Source: Lethocerus indicus
Lineage: Eukaryota > Arthropoda > Insecta > Hemiptera > Belostomatidae
Length of the DNA: 64,000 nucleotides
Direction of reading: 5' to 3'
Assembly: GCA_019843655.1 (NCBI GenBank)
Contig: JACDQD010000006.1
Coordinates: forward strand, 14,030,246-14,094,245
The translations under genes and the position numbers were made by a program. Position 1 is the stretch's first letter; every line of letters starts with the position of its first letter. Below are positions 37,301-49,280 of this stretch, in pieces. The notes beneath the pieces were generated by a model that saw only the letters and a list, made by a program, of their open reading frames with translations, ran no database searches and was not told the DNA's origin.

Positions 37301-40300
37301 AGGAAGTCTGGCGGCGAGACTGAGAGGAAGGAAGCGTGGGACGAGAGTCAACTAGAGGAAGCAGCGTTCACTCTGTCCAAGTGTCGAGTGGTGTACCGCC
37401 CCCACCGCTCTAGCCCGCCTACTCAAATCGTACCCTTTTAATTGAGCTTCCCTTAAAATAACGAACTTTGTTCATACGAGGACCGACGCGCCCATATTGT
37501 CCCCGCCTCGCGTGTCCCATTGTCCAAGAGAAAGCCTTTTCTCAGGCAAATCTTCTTTTCCCGCTTGAATTTCTTCCGTGCAACCGACTCCTATTTAGGA
37601 AGACTACGAAAAATAAAAATATATAAACCACCAGCCACTATTTAGTATTTGAACAATTTGCCAGTCACTATTTCAAGACTTATTAAACCTTGGTCGCAAT
37701 ACCATGAAATAATGAAGCCAGGTTCAGACCTGGCTTTCCTCATGGAAAGTCTGGTTCGAAAACAACTCGAATATGTGCATATCAAAACTTGGTGGGAAGC
37801 ACCTAATTGGAAAGACATGAGACGGTACGAACAATAAAAGTTGTCTTGTACGCACTTCTATTTAATGAGGATTATTTATTTTGTCCACTAGGTGTAGGAT
37901 GTAGGTTGTCAGATAGAGGAAAACAATTCCGGTGTTCGGTTTAACCTTTAAGCCGTAGCGTCCCAGTCGGATATGTTTTCTTAAATTTTGTCGTTAAACC
38001 CGACTCAATAAAATCAGAACCTATTCTAGCCGAATGGATAGAATTAGCAACTGAATGACAGGAGCAAGCCGAGAAGTAAAATTGCCGGGCAAAAGTGTAC
38101 GGCGCCTAACTGGAAATTTGGGAGGGCGTATTGTGGACGGCAATATGTAGAGGGGGTTGCCGGTGAAAAACGAGGGACATCAAACAGCGGTAATACGCCA
38201 CCGGTGGTGAGCCAGAAACAGCCCCCCACAAAGCGAAGCGGAGAAAAAACACCGCTGCGGACTGGGACAAAAGTTCCAACAGCAAATTGCCCAATGTATA
38301 ACTGGATATTAGAAAGCACGAATTATTAAACAAAGAAATACTTTGGCCGAAACCGTGTTCCATAAATTTAATGATCTGCTGACTAACAGCCGACAGAAGG
38401 GCTTGTACCCAATACAGGGTATTGTCCTGGTACAATAATCAATTACGTTTGGGATTTTAGCTCCCGGCGAATTTGTCCGTTTCTCACAGAAGTACAACAT
38501 AAAAGACTGGTACTAATTATTGAGCACTTATTATTTTATTGTGTGTGATTTTATGTAGGCCATTAAATTATTGTTATTTCAATTACGGACGAATGGCCAA
38601 ATAACCACAGAATATACTGGAAAGCATTTATACGTAATATAAATACAGTTTTTTCTACCTTCTCGAACTTTATATGTTCATATGTATATATCACTTAATC
38701 GCTCTGTGCTTATAATAGGATGTAGGGCGTAACTGAAATATTTGACCTACAAATAAGATAAAAGACAGGAGAAATAATAAGCAATTAAGAAAGGAACCAT
38801 TTCAAGTAGAAATTAGAAGTACGTGTTGATACACCTTTTGAAAACTACCTTGACAATGCAGTGAGGTTGGCGATGTTCCCGTGTACAACGCTAAACAACT
38901 TTCCTTTATATTTCGCTGCAGTTTAATTATTCCGCGTGAATACTCCTACATATTTACGAAGAATAAAATAGGGAGAACCTGTGGCCGAAATATCTAATTA
39001 AATTCGAGACATTCAAGCCGTCCCTGGTTGGTCGTTTTTATCGTTCTTTGGTTTTGCACAGCCCGCCTATATAAAGTACTAAAATAAACAAACTCTACTA
39101 ACGAATTTGAATAAGCGGCCGGCCAGGGCCGACCAGTCGTCCATACATTTTCATAAATTGAAAATATACATTTAACCTTCGCATTAATGGAAGTTAGTAT
39201 TAAATATGATTTTGTTTTATTTTGGGCGCTATTTTTCTGTTAAATTCACGTGAATATTACAATACTAACATCATAACAGTTTTTTGATAAGTTCAAAATT
39301 CTATTGTGAATGGCTGCATATGTTTCAATAACGTGAAATATTTCATACAAAGTTAATATTTGTCTTCTATTTTCCGTTTTTTCGTTTTCCGATTTCCAAG
39401 GTCTGTTTATGTGACTCCTTTCTCTAAGTAGGGACAAAGATATCCAGAAATATCAACAGCAGAAATGGTAATATAAAAATAAAATGGGCGTTAACGTAAA
39501 TCGAAAATCCATTCATCTCCGTGTTTCACCGCCCTTTTTTCCGTCCATTGTATCGCCCATCCAATTTTGATAAATGTTACATTATTGATATCCTGGTCCA
39601 ATTTTACAACTGAAAATGTCCAAACTATATATTGCACATTATACGCCGACATTATTCTACCGAACAAAGTTTTAGCCGGGAAGAGAACTCAGACTTGAAT
39701 GTAAGTCCAAAAACAGGAAAAACTCGGAACAGTCGGAGCAACCCGCCAGCTGCTGCACGGGTTCATTCCCACAGTGCGCGGATTAACCGTAAAGTTATCC
39801 ATTTCTGTTCGCGGAAACATCCACTCGATAAAGGCAGTTTCATTACTGTAAGTAATCAGAAGATATTAAAATAACCCTGTAACTTAATAAATAAACAGAT
39901 TGATAGCCAAAACGATACGATATCTATTTTCTATTTTATTATAGAATAAAACATGCTTAAATACGTTACTCGTGCCATTCTTTCAATTCAAGAAAACGAA
40001 ATTTGCAGTTAATATGTTTTTTCGTAATTATAGTGGTTCGCAGCTGGTGTAATTTATTTTAATTATAACAAAATAAATAATATTATTATAATTATTTAAC
40101 ATTACTGAAGCATTATAAAATTAATACTAATATTTTAGAGTAGTATATGACTGTCTTTTCTTGGTCAGATCAATATATTCCCCCGATTTATCGATCGGCT
40201 CTACGCTGGATCCAATTTCGTTAATCTTTTAATTGCACCGCTCATCTATCATTTCGCTTATTTATCCCATCCATCACCTAACCTATTTGGAAGAACACGT

Positions 40301-41629
40301 GGGCCTATTCATCAAATTGTGCACGAACTCATTCAACTCGGGCCTGCCAAACAGCGTTGCGAAAGAGCTGCATTAAATTTCGCCCTGAAATGAAGTTGAT
40401 TACCTGCGTCGTTATAATCGATTGTCGCGCCTTTAAATTGGAAGAGCGGATACTTGAAATCAGGGTATATAACTTATCTCGGTTCAGCGATTTTTTTGTT
40501 TAACAAACTGTCATTATCCTTCTTTTAATTTTCAGTTTCCTAATTGTCACGTTATATGTCTATTCCGTCTGTAACAGAGAGCGTTCAACTACTGAATTAC
40601 TAAATTACGAATTAGGAAAGGAATTTATTTGTTGCTAGAAAACAATAAAATATAGTAATTATACCGACAGAATGTATCGTCGGAATACTTTTCTATCTCT
40701 CACCGTATAAAATTATTCTGTCGCGATCCTGCTCTAAGGTAGGATATAAAACCACTTGTTAGCTTTGTGATTATTAAATGCGAACCCCCGTGCGTAAATA
40801 ATATATTTTTTCCTATAAAATATGCAAAACAATCGCACAAGAAAACTGAAACATGAAAAATTTCAAATTTAACATTAAAAATTCTTATTTTCGTTTTCAT
40901 GGGAAAAAGTGTCATTTATAGATGGAACGAAATTGAAATATATATTATTTAAAAGATTCTACTTTAGGAGTACTGTTGCATATTAGTAATCCTCGAAACT
41001 TAGTTATATTTGCTGATCAGAAGTGAGGTATCATTTTCCTTATTGTAGCCATCATAAAATCGAACAGTTAATGCGTATGGCCCAATGAATACTTATAGGG
41101 CGGGCGGAAGGAATGCCTGAGACCGGGGAAAAGCGCTGAGAGGGCCAGTGAAGTTAAACGAGGACACACATCTTAAAGAATATCCACTCCACTCTGCTCG
41201 GCGTGCATTACAAAGTCAATGCGGACCGTTACCGCTCCCTTTTTTAGTCCCGGGTACATGTACCGAGAGGGGTTCAGTCCCGCTTCTTTGAATTTATACC
41301 GAGAGATCCGGCTTAAATAAAAGTTGTTAAGAGCGCCCAAGCCGAGCGGCCGGGATGATACCGGAATACAATGCATGGCAGATTTAACCCTTGGATTTTT
41401 AATCTTTCAGAGCGCAGACGCTGTATTATAAGAAGATTTCGGATAGGCCCATAAAATGTACTTTTATTTCGGGGATAAGCGAAGACAACTCTCGGAAAAG
41501 CGAGTCAATACTCCCACTGCAGATTCTAACATATGTAACAGATCTTCATGAAAATGTATATAACAAAAATGTATTTTATTATTCAGTACATTTTAATTAT
41601 ATTTTTATTTTCTTGCCTTCCCTTGGGGT
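34318..41629. other. Long non-coding stretch, no convincing gene
   Basis: CpG-rich or mixed patches lie at about 34440-34780, 35200-35500, 36060-36330, 36480-36870, 37200-37600, 38030-38330, 39680-39840, 40150-40480 and 41080-41390. AT-rich spacer lies between them. A doubled 16-mer TAGTATATCTATGAA(T/C) occurs at 37064-37095. No member of the foldback family is seen. Confidence 0.45.
37646..37838 (+). other. Unassigned short open frame ending in AATAAA (possible terminal exon)
   Basis: A frame open from 37646 to a TAA at 37835-37837 encodes about 63 residues. The C-terminal part is rich in Trp, Tyr, Lys and Glu (segment IKTWWEAPNWKDMRRYEQ). This is less repetitive than most chance frames here. 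The stop codon lies within the polyadenylation signal AATAAA at 37833-37838. CAG and AAG acceptor-like ends occur near its start. A 9-bp hairpin (AAGCCAGGT, loop TCAG, ACCTGGCTT) at 37715-37736 lies inside. There is no upstream exon, no ATG start at the right place and no family match that I recognise. Chance is the default explanation. Confidence 0.13.
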
Positions 41630-41753
41630 AGGTTTGTCGTGTGTACATTATATGTCTTGTTATTTGTTTTTTTTGGGATATTATTTGTCTTTTTTGTGTT
41701 GGGAGGGATTTTTTTAATCGGCTTAAGTCTTTATCGGATTATCGGTCTAAAAG

Positions 41754-42334
41754 GGGAGGGGCGGATAGAGCCCCCTGAGGGTGGTGCAGAAATGTACTTA
41801 ACTAAAGTTCGTTGTGTGCACTTGCACCGATAAACTAGCGCCCCCTGAGGGTGGTGCGGAAATGTACTTAACTAAAGTTCGTTGTGTGCACTTGCACCGA
41901 TAAGCTAGCGCCCCCTTGAGTGTGGTGCGGGAATGTACTTAACTAAAGTTCGTTGGATGGACTTGCACCGATAAGCTAGCGCCCCCTTGAGTGTGGTGCG
42001 GGAATGTACTTAACTACAGTTCGTTGTGTGCACTTGCACCGATAAGCTAGCGCCCCCTTGAGTGTGGTGCGGGAATGTACTTAACTAAAGTTCGTTGGAT
42101 GGACTTGCAGCAATAAACTAGCGCCCCCTGAGTGTGGTGCGGAAATGTACTTAACTAAAGTTCGTTGTGTGCACTTGCACCGATAAGCTAGCGCCCCCTC
42201 GAGTGTGGTGCGGGAATGTACTTAACTAAAGTTCGTTGGATGGACTTGCAGCAATAAACTAGCGCCCCCTGAGTGTGGTGCGGAAATGTACTTAACTAAA
42301 GTTCGTTGGAATCACTTGCACCGATTAACTAGAT
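41754..42334 (+). repeat. 71-bp minisatellite, eight units (array I)
   Basis: Eight tandem units start at the C tract at 41771, 41841, 41911, 41982, 42053, 42124, 42194 and 42265, giving a period of 70-71 bp. Each reads GCGCCCCCTGAG, GTGGTGCGG, then AATGTACTTAACTAAAGTTC, then a variable block, then GATAA(A/G)CTA. The variable block is GTTGTGTGCACTTGCACC in some units and GTTGGATGGACTTGCA in others, alternating from unit 3 to unit 7. The unit matches the one inside foldback copies A and C. Upstream at 41632, GGTTTGTCGTGTGTACAT matches the inner arm of those copies, so the array probably sits in a truncated element. Confidence 0.95.
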
Positions 42335-42547
42335 TACTAAAAATAAACTTTTCTCAATAAAATTTGGATCAACAGGAACTTCAAACAAAAGTAAAAGAAC
42401 AAGTATAGAATACAAATCCGTCAGCTAAGATACAACATGTTTGATAAAAAAATATGAAACTTAATCCAATCGTTTCATATTTTTATTTCTAGAAACTATT
42501 ATATATTCGAATTCGATTAGGATTATATAATTAATGTATTTTACGCT

Positions 42548-42611
42548 GCCTACGTCTCAGTGGTAGTGGCTCCTCCTTTATGTCTCTCGACTGTAACCCG
42601 GGTGGAACTAG
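42548..42611 (+). tRNA. Possible tRNA-like / SINE-head fragment
   Basis: GCCTACGTCTCAGTGGTAGT contains an A-box-like CTCAGTGGTAG. GGGTGGAACTAG, about 35 bp downstream, is a weak match to a B box (GGTTCGAATCC). The stems do not form well. It could be the decayed head of a tRNA-derived SINE or chance. Confidence 0.22.
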
Positions 42612-45608
42612 AATTTCATCAAAATTCCTTCGGTTAGCCAACAGAGACTTCGTCGCTCTGCGTGGAATTCACCGAAGCCTGGAGTTTAGGGAGTTGTCAA
42701 CGTTACGTGACCAAATCCTTGTACTAGCCGCCGGCAAGTGATTTCCAAAATCAAATCAGCTTAGATTATTTCCAATGAATTGAGAGCCAGTTTTTCCTTG
42801 TCTCGGTTGAAATGCACTATGAAAATATTAACCGGAAATTACCGAGTTTTTCTTTTGAATGACTTGCAATGACGCTGGAAAATGTAGACTGATAATTCGG
42901 AAACGACACAACCTAGTGGCGATTTATACTTTTAATTATGTTAATGCAATATTCAATCTGTAAATACGGGATACGTAGTTTAGGAGTGGAAGAATTGGAC
43001 ATTTCTCTTTTAATGAAACACGCCTGTCGATATAAACATGGATTTTCTGGGACAGTAATACCGAACCTTTTATCTTTTCTTGTTAAGTCCGTTTGAAACG
43101 AATCTCTTTTTGTTCCCGAAAAAATACGGTTCACATTAATCTCCCTCTGTCCAGTTGGGATTCCCAGAACGGGATCCGAAACTTAGCGGTTTTATTTTTT
43201 ATTTTATTAACTGGGAAACAATTTCGACGTACATAAGATACTCCCCCTGATGATATATACAAAAAGCATAGTAATTTAAAAGTTCCATATAATGATTCGG
43301 GATCTCTTAAAATAAACAACTCTAAAGAGTGTCCTGGAGTTATACGGGCCTCATTCGCAATTAAAACAAATTTGCAATTGAAAGAAAATTCGGACGCCCG
43401 CCGAGATTCGAGTCATTAGGCTAGCCTTGAATAGAATAATTGTTTCAGGAGAAATAATTAATATCAATTTATTTCCTCAATAAATAATCTACAAGGAGGC
43501 ATTCAAAAGTGTTATGTTTGTGTAACCAATTATAGACTATTCTGTACTTAAGAATGTTTGCATAGAATTTTTATTCTTAAATCATACACTGACGCGACGC
43601 TATATTCTTCCATTGATGTCCATCATATATAATCACAATAATCACACCAACAGATGCGTAATGAAGTAGAAAAATTCGGTCACTAGGGAAGAATAATAGG
43701 AAAATAATAATGAGACGCTTGAACATGTAAATAATGTATGTTTAATCAATTTATAGAGCAATATTCATGAATATAATGCAGTTGGTTACAATGCTGGAGG
43801 TTGGCCAAATGGTTACACTATAAAATAAGGCTGTATCGTCATGCACTTCCCACAAATTCCAATAATATTTTAAATTATATCTCCGGCAACTTTCTTAAAA
43901 TTTGGTACAGTTTTCAGAGCTACCAAGTATACTTCTATTATAAATAGAAAAACTGAATTGATTAAATGCACATTAACCTAATGGATTTTGCTACGTTCAG
44001 GGCACTCAACTGGAACAAATTCAGCGAATATAGATGATTTATTCCTAGCATGATAATGTAACATGATTAATATAACAGTGTACGTGATAAGTCGTAAGTA
44101 ATCCTACGAGATCAATAAAAAGCGTTCACTGTAAGGAATGGATAGAATAAAAGGAGGGAGTTTAAGTTACTATTTGGGGGCTCCCAAATATTTGAAAACA
44201 TGATTTCTATATGACATTTACATGCGTTTTATTTTTAAATACAATACGTATTTTATGTAATCAAAAACTGTATATTTATATAACCAAATTATTCAATTTT
44301 TAGTGTATTACGTGGCTATATTAAAAAGATAATAGAAATACAAGAGTAATTTGTAACAATTTGTACAACAAAGTATACGCATCTGTTTTGATTTTCATTC
44401 TGTTTAGATTAATGGCCGATTGATCCAATTAGGGGAAGCTAGGTGCAACCACAAGCGGTCTAATATTCAAGGTTTCATACATTGCTCAATCCGCGTGGCG
44501 TTTTCAATTTTAAGTAATGAAACACTCAAAATGTAATGTAAATAAACCCGTCCGTTTGTCCCACAAATATTAATCTATGAATGAGCCGGCAGAGCGGTTC
44601 CAAAATTTAATAAACCAGCGATGCAAGGCGAGGGGATGGGTGCACATGCATCGCCCCTCCAACCATTTATACAATATCATCGACGAGTTCCACCATTTCG
44701 GCCGAGAAATTAACCCGTTCTCATTGATTACAGGAGATCCCAGGCGTCGTTTCATCACCAAGACAAACCACTCATTGATTTTGTTAAAATGATTATGCCT
44801 GAAAATATCTCATAACGATATAATTACATTGGTTGTTTGAAAAGGGCTATTATGAATTTCAGCCACTTAACTCAATATACGAGTGTTAAATGGTTTTCCT
44901 TAAAAAAATCTCGCATTTACACGAATGAATATATTTTAGTTACTTTCTAACATTCTCCGAAATTACAATTCACACTACAAATGAATTAACAATTCACGTT
45001 GTTTGTAATCATTGTTTAAATAATCGGAACACAGTCATCGGTTTGCTGTAATAATTAAATGAATACAACAGTAGTAATTCATACTCCGTTAATTTGCAAA
45101 TAATTTTAATTCAATAGAATGGTAGTCCATATTTGTTCTACACGTTCTGTACACGTACTGCGCTGTGGTCGACAGGATCAGCTTCCTTCGTATATGCGCG
45201 AACAAATAAGGGGCGCAAGTATTTTACGCTCAAAATAAATAATTATTTTAATCGACCTACAATTTCAAAATAATTAATCGGGCTCATACCAATCGAAATT
45301 AAATTTTATGCAAAATAATTTCTCTTTAAACCGTCTGCAAGTTATTACACGTTGAACCTACAAACCTCCCACCGAAATTGATTTTAAGCAGGAACGGGTT
45401 CTCTAATTGAAACGGTAATTATAAGCTAATTGGGATTAAATGAAAATAGTGGGGTCGGAGTCCATTAATATAGTATCTGGATGTATAATCGTTTGGGCTA
45501 ATAACAGGGAAACTTCGGCTCTTACCCATAGCGCGCTCAACACCAGGCCCGGGCACCCAGAGAAAATTAAGTTTCTAGGAAGGCAAAACTTTGAAAGTTA
45601 TGTAGATT

Positions 45609-45614
45609 CCCTCT

Positions 45615-45646
<32 letters not shown>
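45609..45646. repeat. (CT)n microsatellite
   Basis: CT run of 26 bp at 45621-45646, preceded by CTCTCTCATT and followed by further pyrimidine-rich sequence to about 45686. Confidence 0.93.
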
Positions 45647-45653
<7 letters not shown>

Positions 45654-46056
45654 CCACGTCCCTTCCATCTCTCTTTCTCCCCCCTCTTTTGCCGCCAAAT
45701 GCGGGGGTGGGGGCAAATTGTTCCGGACGTTAAATATGTATGACGAAACTTCAAAACCGGTTTCAAAGAACAATGTAACCGGGTGGAACAACAAATAACA
45801 GTTAACCGCACCGTCGACGTTATAATCGTATTTGGGATACATTTTAAGAAGCGTTTGACTTCTTGGCGGAGAATATATTTACCGTGCACGGCGGTCCTGT
45901 GGTCGCTGATGGGGCAATTTCAGTTGCATAATGACTCTGGCTGGTATCGGAACTTTTGTAAAAAATACGACTTTACAGACAGTCAGTGAATGTCAACGCA
46001 TACATTTAGACTTTAACAATTTTAAATTTATAATTTCTTGAGGTGAACTTTGGTAT

Positions 46057-46060
<4 letters not shown>

Positions 46061-46117
<57 letters not shown>
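46061..46117. repeat. (TA)n microsatellite, 57 bp
   Basis: Uninterrupted TA run, the longest TA repeat in the window. Confidence 0.97.
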
Positions 46118-46123
<6 letters not shown>

Positions 46124-47825
46124 ACTGTCTCGGATCTTTTTATATTCACCAAGGGGATTTCCAATGTTTTATTTTTCAGTCGACCTGAGATCAAGAGATG
46201 TGCATTAGGAGAGCAAATATGAAAGTCGCTTTCGAGATTTATTTTCCCGTTAATAATATCGTTGTAGTCATAAGGTCACCGAAAGGAGCAATAGCTCGGT
46301 TTATTAGTACCGGAAGGATGAGGATATCGAAAAACCAAAACTGGTTGGGCATAAACCAAACGTGCGAGGAGAAACAGAAAATTACAAGGGGTTATGATCT
46401 TCCGAATTCATACCGTATTTTATTACCATACGTTAATTATATTATTTAAACTTCTAAACTATCATTTAACGACCTTCCAAGGGGGTACATTAATGAAAAC
46501 AATAGCATTGGCAATAAACTTGGCCCGGTGATTTTATAAATATGCGAAATGAGTTTTTAGAATTCATAAATCAACGTCCGCAAACCGGTCTTATTTTGTG
46601 TGCGGAAAAAAGCAGTATATTATACAATGGTATAATGAAAAGTTTAATATTTTTTCTTTAACGCTTTTCCAGTTCCATTTGTCACGAAGGGTGCGTGAGG
46701 AATGCAAACTAAGCAATGCGCAGAACGCAAGGCATTGCAACACGCCTCCGTTTCATTGCGTGATTCGAAACTGAGTAAATTTAACTCGACCAAATAGTTC
46801 GAACCAGTGCAGTCGATTATTCATTATAGATCTAAAAATATATATTTAATATGCAGGTGTGGATATGAATAATAATACGAAATACTATCAAGAACTTAAA
46901 TCAAGTAATCAATGTTTGTATATTCGACATAAACAAAATTGTTCCACAAAGAATACGTATATCTGGTCAATGATGGCACAGATATCTAATAATAGTAAAA
47001 TATTTTAGCGGAGTATATAAATTGGAATATAAAAAGGCGTGTTTATAGAAAATAATTAGTATTTCCGTATCCCGCAACATTTGATTTATTTCCCTAAATA
47101 AATTATTAACTGGTGCAAGTAAATTAACAACTTGATTCAAACTAGGTATAAACTTGTTCAGATTTCTTAATTGTAAAGTGTACTCACATCCGACTTCAAA
47201 CTGGCCACTTATTCTTCGGCAAACATTTTAAACCGTGGGTTCCTTTCTACTCGCAGAGTTCAAGTTGGGAACTTTAGGAAACGTTTGCATTCTACCATTT
47301 TCGCTAAGCAAACTTCGCGAAGTAATGATGCTTTCTCGGCAAGAGCCGCAAGCAGCATTCTCCAGTGGAACGCTGGAAAACTGCTGGTGAAACGCGTTAT
47401 TTCTGCATGTAGCGTGGTCCAGGCGTAGGCCGACTATTTAGACTTTATGTCAATAACAGTAATGGATTCGGATGGATGTGTAGAAACTGAATTTCGGTTG
47501 ATTTAGATGCGGTCAACGCCGGTGAAGGAATTAAGCTGCCGGTGTTTGGTACAGAAGTCATTTTCCAACTTCTCAGCTCGCCTCGGCTAACAAGTCAGGA
47601 GACGTTACCGAGACACCTGTCTGGGCATCAGAGGCTTAACAGACCAACTCCATGAGCATGTGAAGCGGCCCGCAGAGTAACCCCTCCGGGTGCCATAGAA
47701 AGTTTCAGCATGCGGACAGCCATAGTTCTATGAGGGCTAGTCCTGACTGTTATACCCAAATTCCCTAGAAAGAGCTATCCCCCAAGTTTAATAAGGTCCA
47801 TTTTTTTAGGAATCATACTAATTCC

Positions 47826-47902
47826 ATCTTCACTCTCCGATTTTGTCTTGTGCTAAACCATTTCGTCTGGTATCTACTTCAGGTATAGTGTTTCATTCGA
47901 CG
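47826..47902. mobile_element. Foldback element, decayed left-arm fragment (copy O)
   Basis: TTTTGTCTTGTGCTAAACCA, TTTCGTCTGG, CTTCAGGTATAGTGTTTCAT align in order with the arm blocks TTTGGTCTTTTGCTAGACCG, TTTCGGCTG, CTTCAGTAGCGGTGTTAGTC. Similarity is moderate, so this is an old or divergent copy. It lies about 170 bp upstream of the well-preserved copy J. Confidence 0.55.
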
Positions 47903-48075
47903 AATATTTTGTCACTAGGTTTTGTTCCATTTTTTACTGAACTATATATTTGTTCATTTTGCTCTTTATATCGCTATTTTTGCCATTATAGAACATTACT
48001 TTCTGATACATTTAAAACATGTTGCAATACGATCAAATATCTATTACATTTATTTGGTCCAGATACGTCAGTCAT

Positions 48076-48606
48076 GTCCGTTTCTGTCTCCTCTCGCTGG
48101 TTTGATCTTTTGCTAGACCGGTTTCGGCTGCTCGCCATCTTCAGAAGCGGTGTTAGTCACGTTGGCACTTTGGATGTTTTTTGGGCATCCTCACTGCACT
48201 GTCACTGTCACTTGTACTGTAGGGCGCTATATGTTAGGCGCTAATACTAAAAATGTAAGACAGAACATTGTTGCGGGCTAATATTAGGTGCGCCGTACCA
48301 TTGACACTAGTAGCACATTAAACTGAACATACTACGCGCTGTTAAAAATAACTCAAATATTAAAATATATTATAATATTTATGGGTATATATAATTCGTG
48401 TGTATATATTATATACATACGACAGACAACCACCACAGTACAAGTGTCAGTGACAGTGCAATGAGGATGCCCTAAAAATATCCAATGTGCCAGAAGTGAA
48501 GATGGCGAACAGCCGAAACCGGTTTAGCCAAATGGCAAACCAGAGAGAGGAGGCAGAAGGAATTCTACGGTATTCCAATCTTTCGCAGACCACAAAACAG
48601 ATATGT
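48076..48606. mobile_element. Foldback element, copy J
   Basis: The left arm starts near CGTTTCTGTCTCCTCTCG without the outer tip and runs to the core (GGCGCTAATACTAAAAATG, GGTGCGCCGTACCATTGACA). A TA-rich loop follows. The right arm returns from CGACAGACAACCACCACAGT through GAAGATGGCGAACAGCCG to the tip (CGCAGACCACAAAACAGATA, TGTTAAAC). A deletion removes the GACTAACACCGCTACT block of the right arm. The DNA just outside the right tip matches the flank of copy H. Confidence 0.88.
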
Positions 48607-48680
48607 TAAACTAATTAATCATCTTTTACAGAAATTATACATATTGTTATTACTTACATATTATTTGCTATTAGTCTTAT
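48607..48680. repeat. Flank shared with copy H at 33938-34004
   Basis: TAAACTAATTAATCATCTTT and the following AT-rich 50 bp align without gaps to the reverse complement of the sequence outside copy H's left tip. The homology fades beyond about 48683. Confidence 0.65.
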
Positions 48681-49121
48681 TATTTCCTTGTTCAGAATTG
48701 TTTGTACCACAGCTTTATTCGGCTGATGGAGAGGATCATGGGGATTATCACCGAAACTGTCGTTTCCCATCGAGGCCATTTACAACCATATCCAACCGGG
48801 AGAAAATGAAACCCAGGGGTAACGGGGACGGGGCCAGGGGCCGTGTGTCGGCTGTGCGGAGGCAGCGGCAATTTGGCCGGCCGGAATCGTTGATGATATT
48901 AAATCCATTAATATTGAGGTAATCAGAAGTGGGCCGCTCCGCCCCGGTTACACGAGCTCCCAATTCAACACCGTACAGAAAATCCGTTCACACAGTTTAA
49001 TACCGGCATGTGTACCCCGAACATAAAGGCATATACATTCACTCTTTCGCCGAACAGATAAACGAGGAAAACCAAGATACCCAACAAGTGATTCCACAGT
49101 TCCGGACATTAGGAAAATTTA
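48681..49121. other. Non-coding DNA with a CpG-rich patch
   Basis: A CpG- and G-rich patch at about 48760-48970 lies between two foldback copies. Short frames are open on both strands. No recognisable product. Confidence 0.4.
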
Positions 49122-49280
49122 GTTTAGAATACCAGTTTTGTGGTCTTCGGGGGTCAAAATTATAAATAGGCTTGACATCCAATGTCAAAAGTGGCTAATA
49201 CCGCTACTGACGATGGCGAGCAGCCGAAACCGATCAAGAAAAGACCAAACCAGCGAGAGGAGACAGAAACACACGAAATC
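49122..49280. mobile_element. Foldback element, copy K, internally deleted
   Basis: The left tip (GTTTAGAATACCAGTTTTGT, GGTCTTCGGGGG) is joined after a few dozen bases to the right arm (CCAATGTCAAAAGTGGCTAA, GACGATGGCGAGCAGCCGAA, AGCGAGAGGAGACAGAAACA). The right end stops at ACACGAAATC, short of the outer tip. At about 160 bp it is the shortest recognisable two-ended copy. Confidence 0.82.

Larger units (their letters stand above)
42336..47825. other. Long non-coding stretch, no gene seen
   Basis: Mixed patches lie at about 42560-42740, 44560-44780, 45440-45960 and 47220-47790, in AT-rich spacer. The last patch reads unlike its neighbours and is raised as a finding. GCGATGCA at 44618 and TGCATCGC at 44647 form an 8-bp perfect dyad. 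Confidence 0.45.

Noticed and set aside
41639..41833. Hydrophobic 64-residue frame that looks like a membrane protein
   Set aside because: It is read from a T-rich stretch and runs into the minisatellite. T-rich DNA gives Phe/Leu/Val-rich peptides by composition alone.
44618..44660. GGGTGCACATGCATCGCCCC resembling the 71-bp monomer
   Set aside because: The match covers under 20 bp and the rest of the monomer (the ACTTAACTAAAGTTC block) is absent. The local dyad gives the same impression.
47843..48244. 133-codon frame, plus strand
   Set aside because: Its second half is the arm of foldback copy J and its first half is AT-rich DNA next to decayed copy O. There is no protein family resemblance.
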